From Tetrapyrgos nigripes (taxonomy: Eukaryota; Basidiomycota; Agaricomycetes; Agaricales; Campanellaceae), in NCBI GenBank assembly GCA_013368315.1, contig JAACJM010000002.1, positions 930,001-994,000 of the forward strand: a DNA stretch of 64,000 nucleotides, in the 5' to 3' direction. Position 1 is the first letter of the stretch; each line of letters opens with the position of its first letter. The notes under the pieces are model-generated. The model saw nothing but the letters and a program-made list of their open reading frames with translations, had not been told where the DNA came from and did no database searches. Positions 22,757-33,275 of this stretch are shown one piece after another. The translations under genes and the position numbers were made by a program.

Positions 22757-24722
22757 TCAGAAGACACGGTCCGAGAAAAATGGAGCGAAAGACTGCGATA
22801 TGTAGTGCATCAAACCCGATAGCATTGAGCCTTGAGGCCTTGAGGACCTTGTCCCGGTATATCCCTCATCATCCTCGGATGTCGGTAGGAGGGTACCGGT
22901 GGCCTCGGTGATGAGGTAGGGAAAAAGTAATACAGTTAGAGGCGAGAGAAGCAGCAGCGGACTAGCGGTAGCGAGCAATGTCAGCAGTCCAGAAGCACCG
23001 CAACATAAGCTTGCTAGAGAAGGGAACCACAGGTCCCATGCCCTCATACCGTCACCCCAGGTGTAGACTTGCGACAGCAAATAACTCCTTATGCAAACCA
23101 CCATTAGTCGGGTCTGGGTTGAGTCGGTGGGTTCTAAGCTTGGCCCGGCGTTCGTTTTTTTTTTTTTTTTTTTTTGAGGAAATCAGCTCGGAAAAGGAGC
23201 AAATTGGAGCATATTCGGCGGTGTCCACAGGTTCTCAAGTGCCAATGTGATGAAAGGAAATGGAGCCGGAAGAGGTTGGGAGGAGGAAGGAGAACATGAA
23301 GCGGCGGGCACAGGTACGGGCTCGGGCTAGTACTCGAGAGCAAGCACGAAACCGAGAGAAGAGGATACACTTGATACATGCACCGAGGACCCGAAATGTA
23401 GGGGACACCGTTACTGGATGAAAAAGAGGAGGTAGGTGCGTAAGTGTGAGCAACAAAAAAAAGAGTCAGAACACGAAGACGTACACAGATAAGCGACAAG
23501 CGTACACGTCATAAGCTCCTCAACGTCCTCAAACTTCTTTATGCATAGGGTATACTAAGGCTCTTCGTGGCTTCATACGCTAGTAGAACCACACCCACTC
23601 CATCCACATTCCCATACATACTCCTACCCGTACCCGACTCCAGGTCGATATCCTTCTGGGGTTCTAAACGTCCGAGACTCTGGAAGAGACATATTCTCAA
23701 ACGACGGCCTTCAAGTTGGTAGTATGGTACGAGTTGCGCCAATGGTCAGAGATGAGCTGGCCTAGGATAAGGAGAACCAGAAGACGACACGGTGCACCCA
23801 AGTCCAGTCTGAGAAGAAGGAGAGTCTACTGAAAGAGTAGCCGTGGTGCAGAATACTTTGGTGACGGCAGGTGCAGAAAGAGGAGAAGGTTGAGTGTATT
23901 TGTTTATGGCTTCTATAGCGAAGCTCTATTCTTGATCCCGAGCTCGGCTATAGTTGTATACTGGACATGCATATGGACTGCAATTACGCGTCAAAACGTC
24001 AAGGAAAGTGAACTTAAAGGCGCAAAAGGCCAAGGTCAAGTCAACACTCACAAGCTTCACATGTTGAGCAGTTTTTGGTGCTGATAGACAGCCAAGGCAA
24101 GATTAAGGCCCTAAAGAAGTCTGTCAGCGACCATAAGCCTCGTATCTCAGCAACGAAACAGATTTGAAACAAATGTAACTCACCGACATATCTCTCAATT
24201 GCAAGGATGCTCTATGCCTACTGAGGCCCTTGAGGTCAGGATTGCGTACCTTGAAGATGTAGATGTGTGATTCATACATAAATGGCCAAGAAAGAAACAT
24301 AACTTACCAGACGGACTTGGAACGAGTTGTTGATGCCATCGTTCGGGAGAAGGAGGTCAACAAAACAAACCGGGCCTAGGCCCTATTGATTAACATCGAC
24401 CATGACACTGCCACTGCCATGACATCACCCAACCGTTTGATTCTCTTCCACCACCGTAATTACTACAACAGTGGTATTACCCGTCCTGTGCAGCACGGGG
24501 ATCATTCCACTCCCATCTATGTGGCTCTGGTTCTCTGTCCGCGAAGTAAACATCGAATATATCAGTTGTTCTGGTGATTTGATGTAGTAGCAATGGGATG
24601 ACGACGATGCCATGGTCTTCGTCAACCCGCCGCAGCTGCACCTAGTAGATGAGCTGTTCATGTTCCTTTGGACCTTCTCTCTTTCTTGTTCCTCCATGTC
24701 CCTCATTATATAGCTCTCTAAC
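22757..24722 (-). other. Left copy of a duplicated, gene-like segment (unknown product)
   Basis: Aligns with about 31000-33302 over most of its length; the two copies are about 8 kb apart, on either side of the dynamin gene. On the minus strand both copies keep matching splice-like features: an exon reading NDGINNSFQVRL ending in GTAAGT (24309), then after a TTCAAG acceptor an exon with NPDLKGLSRHRASL ending in GTGAGT, and a later piece AINKYTQPSPLSAPAVTK. The far end encodes a hydrophobic Leu/Ser-rich frame (22757-23104). I infer a former or living multi-exon gene, but cannot build one unbroken frame or name a family. The SINE target site is intact and single here (24324-24338). Confidence 0.5.
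23155..23175. repeat. Run of 21 T
   Basis: A homopolymer of 21 T inside the left duplicated segment. It could be the reverse of a poly(A) tail from an old retroposed sequence, but the neighbouring bases do not match the SINE at 32525-32948 and I found no target duplication. Confidence 0.6.
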
Positions 24723-27700
24723 GTGGCCCGACCATTATGGTGTCAACAAGCATACAATGTACCGGGTGCCAGTGGGAATCGGTTTAACTTTCGATGACGG
24801 TTTCGCTGGTGGTGGTTCTACAGCGATTTGGTTGATGAAAACTGGTTTGTCGACAACTTCCCTGGGCTTGGGGAAACAGAGGTGACGGTTTAACACAGGT
24901 TTTGAGACGAGTGACCTCAATGACTTCATCGCGTTCAGTGTCCTCGACCTAGCATCACCATGTACCCCTTCAACCCAATATACAGTGAAAAGCTCCCTAG
25001 TATGGACCTACTGGTAAATACCGTAAAATCGCTGCAACAAAGTACTGCAGTCTTCTTGCACGAGAGTCCAGAATTTTTTGAGCTTGTACGAATTCGACGC
25101 TCGTCGAAGACTCTGGCGCCTTCTGAAACAAACACGTACAGACATTCTATGCCACTTACGGATGACGACAATTTTTGACCTCAGGAACATATACCTACGC
25201 ACTGGATGGAATCAGAGGATAGAAGGAAGGCCAAGACGACGATATTGTGATGTATGATTTCTCTTCATTCCTTACTTGCAGTCGACACTCATTCATGCCA
25301 TGCCTCGTTTTTTTCGCATTTGCTAGATATAGGTTGTTCATGGCTGTGCAGGCTGAAAACTCCTTCACTGAGGCTTCAAGAAGTCTTGTATGGTGTTTCA
25401 CCGCCTTTGCTGGCCGATCGATACATAACTGAGGTACCTTTTTTGTGCCTGGAGTCCTGGTCATCGCTAACCTTGTCTCTCTAGCTGTAATGGTCCTCCA
25501 AACGTCCACCTCTTCCATGTTATTATCTCAACAGTCTTGGCTGTCATATGAGGCTACCACTGCCTGGCTCAAGCTACCAACAGTCCAAGCGTGCTCCAGC
25601 CAATATAATCATCGCAGAGGGGAAGGCAGCTAGAAACATCAAGCTTTACTTTTGAAGGAGAGCTCTGACTCCGAAGGGCTGTTTAGACACTACCCAGTAT
25701 TTCTGGGCTGCTGGAATGTTCTGCAGTAAGTCTCAGTCCCAGCTGTGTGTTCTCATAACTCACGACTTAGATCCTTTCAGTCACAGAAGCCCATGTATGC
25801 TGGGATGCGTCCGTTGCGAGTCTGGGCTCTGGAACGCATCAAAGTGTCTTGTATGACTCGTCCTCTTTCCTTCTTATCTCACTGGACTGACCGTGACATC
25901 GTCTTAGCCTCATATGACATGTTCCCTTCTCAAGGCTGAAGAATAAATGTCGTCTATGGACTCCCTACTGCTTCACCCCACCTCAACTGCATCCCAGTCA
26001 CTCGGTGAGATTTCATTGTCACTGTGTTTGTTGGACCTTGCGTTAATATATAAAAAACTTGAGTCAGTACGGACACCACTGGGATTTCAAGTTTCTAAAG
26101 CTCCGAGTTGCCGTCCCGTATGTGCAGTTCTCCTCCCCATTCCATATTGCGCGTGGGTGCGTTTACATCGTCACCCTTCAAGTCGCAGATTGGACAGACC
26201 TGAAGGCGTCACCTTCTGAATCAAACATTGACAAATCCAACCGAAGCCTTCCAGCGCCTTTTCCAACGCACCAATCATTGGCCCTAACCATCGTCCAAGA
26301 GAACTACATACAGCTACTCCACTTCGTCATTCGTTCGTTGTCTGTGAAGCCGCCAAATCCTTGGTGAACGTCAATATGAAGGTTTTTCGCATTAAGCGAT
26401 CACCGGACGCAGTTGAGAGGAAGAGATGGGTTCATTTGGGCTAGTAAATAATGTGCCTCACGTTTATCTTTCGTCCTCTGGCTATATCTGATGCCTGTGT
26501 CTCCTAGTGTGTTTCAAGACGTCCGCAGTGATGGTAGCTGGGAATGCTGTAGGGGTGGACGGTGCATTAAAGAGTGGTTGTATATGTAGAACGGTGGAGG
26601 AGACCTAATATTTGGCTACTCAACTTCAGAGAATACATCGATGGAACCCGGCACTTCTTCCCAACCCATGTTGTGGAGCGCATGAAGGTGCATTACCCGT
26701 TTTCTCCGTCGACTCCTTCACTCACTTTTCGTCTGAAGCTGCAGGAACTTCGTCACCACCATAAGTACTTAAAGCCGAGTTGTTCCAGCACGCTCCGTCT
26801 AGCTCTTACCTGCTTAAACCCCCCGGGTTAAAGACGCAAATATGATGCAATGTTTACATGCAGCTTCTACGGTGAGTAATACTGTTTTGCATTCCCCTGC
26901 GTCCACGTTGACCAATGTCCGTGCTATTCATTTCAGCTCCTTCTCCTTGTCGCTTATCGGCCAGCTCTGGTGAGACGACGAGCCGTACCGATTTGCGATA
27001 CTGCTTTGAGGATGGTAGGCCTCATTTACTTGCCTTCGCGGGTCGCCTTTTTTGATGATAGTTGCCTTTCACCACCGCCAGCTTCTCCTGGGCTCCATTT
27101 CCCGTCTCGATTTGGGTATGTACATCTCTGATTCTCGGCCATGAGTCTGTCTTAAGCTTTCTTCTCTTGCTTCCAGCTGTCTCTTCTCCTGGGCTCCATT
27201 TCTCGTCTCGATTTAGGTATGCGCATCTCTGATTCTCGGCCATGAGTCTGTCTTAAGCTTTCTTCTGTTGCTTCCAGTTGTCTCCGTAGAATTTGTTCTG
27301 GCTCCACCTGTATTGACGCCAACGAATCTGCAAAGAAAACCAATGCCACATTACTCTCAAAACGCGGCTGCTGTTAAACCTGCGTCAACTTAAGCGCTCA
27401 GGAATGCTCTAGACTGCTCGAAATTACGCACATGCAAGAAGACCCCCGAAGGCAAGACCGAAAGGAAGACCGAGAGGGAGATCGAAGCAAGAACCATCGC
27501 AGAAACGCTAAAGTCTTAGCAACAGGCTGTGTCAGTAATTCAGTCTGGGACCAAACAAGAGCAAAGCCTAAAGGTAGGTAGTTCGTAATAGGCACCGGTC
27601 CTTGAAGTTGTAGGCGTCGAGGACGGCCTTTATACTTTGGTGAGTATATAACCAGTCAGATTTTTGTCATAGAGTTGCCAACCTTCTTTCCTTCCCTCCC

Positions 27701-27738
27701 TTTACAGAACTGCCTCAAGCAGCCTTCAAACTGCTACC
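24723..27738. other. 3-kb interval with no firm gene
   Basis: Several spliced-looking fragments occur on the plus strand, for example gcttctacg|gtgagtaa ... catttcag|ctcc near 26870-26940 and the duplicated exon-intron unit at 27082-27283. Open frames of 60-107 codons are present, the longest non-overlapping ones near 24960-25178 (+), 25195-25518 (-) and 26059-26367 (+). None shows a recognisable family. I judge it probably degraded gene sequence. Confidence 0.35.
27082..27283 (+). repeat. 101-bp tandem duplication of an exon-intron-like unit
   Basis: Positions 27082-27182 and 27183-27283 are near-identical copies. Each unit reads cttctcctgggctccatttc, cgtctcgatt, then GTATG... and ends in TTGCTTCCAG before the next unit. 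Each copy therefore carries a complete intron-like GT-AG stretch of about 60 nt and a short exon-like piece. Confidence 0.75.
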
Positions 27739-30731
27739 ATGTCTTCCACAATGTCTTCCTCTCCTCCTACCTCTGTCTCCGATGGCAGTGATATCTCGGA
27801 TTTAGCCGTCGTCGCTGCCGGTAGTCCCTCTCCCCATGGCACTGACAGTGACAATAGTCAAGCTGTCGGTCTAGCTAACGCTCGGCTGGGCCAGCGCGGT
27901 CGACGTATGCTCGATTTGGTCAATAGGCTACATGCGACTGGGTACGTTCTTTGTTTCTCTTTCCATCGTCTACCACTGCAGTGCTAATATACACTTTGTT
28001 ATCGTCTTTCTCAGAGTCCAAGTGGACATCGACCTTCCGCTCATTGCTGTCGTTGGGAACCAGAGTGCTGGAAAGTCCTCTCTGATTGAGTCTATCTCAG
28101 GTATCACCCTTCCTAGAGCTTCCGGCACCTGTACGCGGTATGTTTCGCTCGTCTCTATGAATGAAATTGCATTCTGACAGCTTTCTTCTTTCAACTTTGT
28201 ACCCGTTTCATAACTCCACTCTACAGCTGCCCCACCGAATGCACATTATCCAACTCCGGTACTCAATGGCAATGTACCGTGTACATACGCACCATGACCG
28301 ATGCTTCAGGCCAACTCTTGGGAGAACCTCGAAATGATCGTTTCGGTCCCGTCATCTATGAGAAAACGAAAGTAGAAGACCGTATCCGTCGAGCGCAGAG
28401 AGCCATTCTGCATCCTCGCCTACCCATGTCTCAGTTTCTTCAGGGTGACAGTGACGATGAAGTCGATGACCCAAATGCGCCCACTTTTTCCACCAACTGT
28501 GTTTCGTTGAAGATTAGCGGGCCAGATGTCGCGGATTTGTCGTTCTGTGACCTTCCGGGTACGTTTCGTCGTCACTTATGGAGACCAGTTTGGCCTGATA
28601 TTGATGACCTTCTACAGGCTTGATCAGGTCGTCGGGTGACGGTAATACCGGCGACGTTGAGCTCGTCGAGAAGCTGGTAGAATCTTATATCAAAAAGCCG
28701 AGTTGTATCATCCTTCTCGCGGTTTCTTGTGAAAGTGAGTGTTCTCTTTTACTTCTCAAAGCCAAGACTCATTCGGGTCCTTCTGCAGCCGATTATCAAA
28801 ATCAGGGTGCTTTGCAGCTGGCAAGGCGATGGGACCCCAACGGGGAACGTACTGTCGGTAAGATTCTACGCCCTCAGCCTATTCTGGTCTTCTGTGGTAC
28901 CCATCCCTTGACCAGGTGTCCTGACCAAGCCCGACCGCATTCCCTCCGGCGATGAATTATCTTGGGTCCGTTTCCTCAAGAACGAGGTCCCAGGTTACAC
29001 ACTCAACAATAACTGGTACTGCGTCAAGCAGCCTGGCACCACAGAGCTACGCAATGGGATTACTTGGGAACAAGCTCGTGCAAATGAAAACAACTTCTTT
29101 TCGATGACGCCCCCTTGGTCGTAATTGGAGCCGATGTATCAGAGATATTTGCGTACTGGGAACTTGGTGGACAGACTAAGCAGTATACTGTCGGACCTTA
29201 TTTCGAAAAGGTGTGTGGTTGTTGTTCTGTTTCGTCAATCTGTGCTACCAATGGACTGACGTCGTCAAACAGGCTCCCTGAAATCTACACCGAGCTTGAC
29301 GTCTCCATGAAGAAAACCCGTGCCGAACTTGAGAAGCTACCGAAAGCCCCGAGCAGAGACCCTCGAAACGAAATAACCACTCTCCTATTCGATTTCACGA
29401 AAGACCTTTCCAGCCATCTTGAAGGAGTTCCAGACAGTGACGGGCTGCTGCAGAGGATCCGTCCGGCTCAGGAGGATTTCCGAAGGAATATCCGAAAGTC
29501 CGCTCCGAACTTCAAACCTTTCGAGAAGAAGGATGGCAAGAGCTACCGTCTACGACAATTTCCGTTCCTGGAGAATGAAAACGAGGCTGATGACGATGGT
29601 GATGCTGACGATGAGAACGCCGACGGTCTTCAAGCCAGCACGGACACCGAGTCTGAAGATTACATGCCCGACAAGAATGCCATCTATATCGACGAAGTTC
29701 TCAAACGGGCTCATGAGTATGTCTGTTCCTCTCTTGCCTTAATGTTTCCCAATCTCAGTGTCCTTTCTAGAGCTCGCACCCGTGAACTTCCAGGAAACTA
29801 TCCGCATGTCGTGCAAGAGCATTATATCAAGCAGTTCACCAAAGACTGGTCAGAACCCGCAAAAATGCTTTGCGAATTCGTACACGATCTAGTTTCTGAG
29901 ATTGTCTTCGAAATGGTCCATCAGCATTTCAAAGACTTTGGTCTGGGTCTGCTGGAAAGACAAATCCGGTTCGTCCTTTTTGACAGTGTTCCACAGTGAT
30001 GGTCTGCTTATCTCCAGTGAACCGTTGCAGGCTCATCATGCAGGAGCAGCTCAAGAGTAGCCTGGAGGTCACCATGTCCTACATCGTTTGGCTTACTGGA
30101 CTGGAGCATCGCGCTTTCACGCTCAATACGCACTATCTGTCCGACTATCGTGAAAAGTTCTTAGCCCACTACAAAGCGGCACGCCAGCACCCAGAAGAGA
30201 AACCGGCGTCTACTCTTTCTGATTTAAAGGGGTTCTACAAAGCGGCGCGCCGGCACCCAGACGTGAAAACGACGTTCGATTCCAAGGCTGTTTCTCCCTC
30301 CGAAGTCCTAGCCGGACTCGTGCAGATGGGTTATGAAGGCATCCAGTTATCAGACTTGCCGAAACTTCGTTCAGACCCCATGGAGCCCGCCTTAATCATC
30401 ATGGCGGATGTCAGAGCATATTTCCAAGGTGCGTCTCCCTTACCGAGTGTTTTTTATTCCAACTAATAATGTCGTGCGCCTTCTTATAGTCGCTTACAAG
30501 CGTTTCGCTGACAACGTCCCACTTGCCATTGACGCTGAGCTGGTCCGGGGCTTGGAAAGGGATATCTTCAACACGCTCACTTCTAAACTTGGCATTTACT
30601 CCGAGTCGGAAGGGTCTGAGATCTGCCAGGAGCTGGCTCAGGAGAACCCACAGGTGTCTGATAGAAGGGAGGAGCTGACGAAGAAGCTCGAGAGGATGCA
30701 GAGTGCTAGTCGCGAGCTGGCCAAGTTGTAG
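27739..30731 (+). CDS. Dynamin-like GTPase (806-codon frame) with in-frame stop at codon 351
   Basis: Exons 27739-27941, 28015-28137, 28227-28558, 28618-28734, 28789-28857, 28916-29210, 29273-29716, 29771-29968, 30031-30428 and 30490-30731 total 2421 nt. All junctions keep frame. Mx/dynamin-type large GTPase: G1 GNQSAGKSS, G2 region PRASGTCTR, G3 DLPG, G4 TKPD, then a stalk and a C-terminal GED-like region with VAYKRFADNVPLAID. Such proteins tubulate or cut membranes; the fungal Mx-like group is of unknown role. A TAA at 29122-29124 lies in frame between PPWS and LEPMYQRYLRTGN, where the family has an ordinary residue. No plausible intron removes it. The rest of the gene is intact, so it is a recent pseudogene, a variant allele, a sequencing error or a readthrough case. 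A short internal repeat (HYKAARQHPEEK / FYKAARRHPDVK) lies in the stalk. Confidence 0.88.
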
Positions 30732-31711
30732 GACCTGTACACGGACTCTGTTTCTTGTCGATTATCTCATGCATGATGTTGTTACGTTTGCACTTACCGT
30801 TGCCTTGCTGTTTGGTGTACTTATAGAGACCTCGTGTAGAAATCTTACTATCGCATTTGTTGTGAAGATTCATTCTCGCTGATTTTGGCGATCTTTTTCA
30901 TGGCACTTTACCTCCCCATTGCCTTGCTACAAAGAGTCCATTGACGCAATTACTTGTATTTTGACAAAACCATAATAATAAAGTCCTCGTCAACCTAAAG
31001 CATATCCACAAGCTTCTCCAACCCAACAGGTTCTCGGTGACGAGGCAGAGAAGAATGTAGAAAGAGGCGAGAAAGAGGGAGCCGTCACGGTAGCGAGCAA
31101 GTTCAACGGCACAACCACCCAACAGCACTGGACTAGGAAATGTGAGATACATCTCATGCCCTTATGCCCTCGTAGCCTCACACCCGTATAACAACACCAT
31201 CGTCCCCTCAACACAGCATGCTGCATAAACCGTCATCCGGGAATCCACCGAAAAGGCACAAACAAAACCAAAACTACTGCCAAGGTCCAAAAGAATGCCG
31301 GCCCAGCTATCTTCAAGCCCTTGAGTTTGACGACTTGATATGCATATGGACATTAGTCGGTAATAGCTTCAGAGCACATAGTGGGGTAGACTCGGTGGAA
31401 GTATCTAGAGACTCTGAGTCTGAGTCAGAGGACAAAGACGACTCGGATATCGATGAGGCAGGAAAGGAGCAGAAGGAAGTTGGGAGCAAGAAGCGGGGGG
31501 CTCAGGTTCTGGAGCATGGGATGGAGAGAAGAGCAGAGGTGTCACCGGCGGAATGTTATAGAATGTGAGAAGACCGAGGAGCGTAAGTAAAAAAGAGGCA
31601 GTCTAGATTAATATGAAGGACGTACAAAACCGACATAACACCCAGCTTTCAGGCCAAGGATTTTGGGTCCATTTCGGTGGCTTTTTCATAGCTTCTTACG
31701 CGAGAGGTGCC

Positions 31712-31790
31712 ATGCCCATGCCTATACCCATATCCATACCCATATCCATACCCATATCCATACCCATACCCATACCCTTATCCATACTAT
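31712..31790. repeat. ccatac/ccatat hexamer microsatellite
   Basis: Repeats of ccatac and ccatat (12-bp higher-order unit) run for about 80 bp. The minus-strand frame across it (tryptophan-valine-rich) is an artefact of the repeat. Confidence 0.85.
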
Positions 31791-32524
31791 ACCAGCACCC
31801 AACTGCAGGTCGATATACCTCTCAGCAATTTGGGTTTCCAAACCCGACACTCTGACAGCAACAGTCTCAGATGATGGCTCTGAAGTTGGTATCATAGTAC
31901 GAGTTGTGTCGGTCATCAGTTCCGCGTGTAGATGACCTGGTCGAGAAGGAGAAGGTGACACGGTGCACCCAAGTCCAGTCTGAGTACTGGAAGAGTAGCC
32001 GTGGTGCATAATGCTTTGGTGACGGCAGGTGCAGGATGAGGAGAAGATTGAGCGTATTTGTTTATAGCTTCCATACTGCTTCTATAGTGAGGGCTCTATT
32101 CGTGATCGCGAGCTCGGCCATATTCGTATAAGACATGCATACGAACTGTAATTTACGCGTTAAAACGTCAAGGAAAGAGAATATAAAGGCGCAAAAGGTC
32201 AAGGTCAAGTCAACACTCACAAGCTTCACGTATTGAACAGTTTTTGGCGTCGAGAGACAACCAAGGCAAGATTAAGGTCCTACAGAAGTCTATCAGCGAC
32301 CATAAGCCTCGTATCTTTGTCATTTGATAGACTGTTCCATATTGAGCAACGAAACAGATTTGAAACAAATGTAACTCACCGACATGTCTCTCAAGGATGC
32401 TCTATGCCTACTGAGGCCCTTGAGCTCAGGATTGCTGACCTTGAAGATGTACGTGTGATTCATACACAATGACCAGGAAAGAACATGACTTACCAGACGG
32501 ACTTGGAACGAGTTGTTGATGCCA

Positions 32525-32948
32525 AAGGGGCGGTGTGGTGTAGTGGTGGCATCACATAAGCCTCGTCCCTTGGTCACCTGACTTCTTCACAGAGGCAGGT
32601 CCTGGGTTCGAGCCCGTCCTGGTCCTATGGTTAAATCCGTAGGTCCGAATAACCGTAAGTCCGAGCCCTCCGCAACAGGGGGTTTTAGTGGGTATGGTCC
32701 GGTAGTACTGCCGGAAGGAGTCCCACACTACTTCCCGAACTCGGTCTTCCGGGTTCGCGGCAAGTGTGCGCAAATGCATTTCCTCCTTGGATCGGAGTTC
32801 AAAGACTAGGTTTCAATTCCTGGTTGCCAACGACCGTGTGATGTGGCTGTACGACTAGGTCGTACTTACTCAGTTAGGATGGAGATAGTCCTACCCTGAA
32901 ACACATCCGAGTTAACGACTCAAACACTCCTCCAAAAAAAAAAAAAAA
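32525..32948 (+). mobile_element. tRNA-derived SINE, about 424 bp, with poly(A) tail
   Basis: The head carries a pol III A-box-like tggtgtagtggt (32536-32547) and a perfect B-box ggttcgagccc (32605-32615). A tRNA-unrelated body follows, then a tail of 15 A (32934-32948). The 15 bases gagttgttgatgcca occur on both sides (32510-32524 and 32949-32963). The paralogous left copy has the same site once and unoccupied (24324-24338). This shows a retroposition event after the segmental duplication. SINEs need a LINE partner in trans; none was seen in this window. Confidence 0.9.
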
Positions 32949-33275
32949 GAGTTGTTGATGCCATCGTTCGGGAGAAGGAGGTTAACAAAACAAACCGGGT
33001 CTAGGCCCTGTTGATTAACATCGACCATGACACTGCCACTGCAATTACTACAGCAGTGGTATTACCTGTCCTGTGCAGCACGGGCATCATTCTCCATCCA
33101 TATGGCTCTGGTTCACTGTTCGCGAAGCAAACATCGAATATATCGGTTGTTCTGGTGATTTGATATAGTGGCAATGGGATGGCGACGATGCCATGGTCTT
33201 CGTCAGCCCGCCGCAGCTGCACCCAGTAGATGAGCTGTTCGAGTTCTTTCAACCTTCTCTCTTTCCTGTTCCTCC

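Noticed and set aside
23134..23499. Minus-strand ORF ending in poly-Lys
   Set aside because: The lysines come from the 21-T run; no motif elsewhere.
29117..29141. A 25-nt GT-AG stretch that would splice out the dynamin stop codon
   Set aside because: Far below any functional intron length and its removal would shift the frame.
31722..32009. Minus-strand ORF with a Trp/Val repeat
   Set aside because: Its repetitive part is translation of the hexamer microsatellite.
32525..32620. A functional tRNA gene at the SINE head
   Set aside because: A- and B-box spacing and arms do not fold into a tRNA; it is a SINE head.
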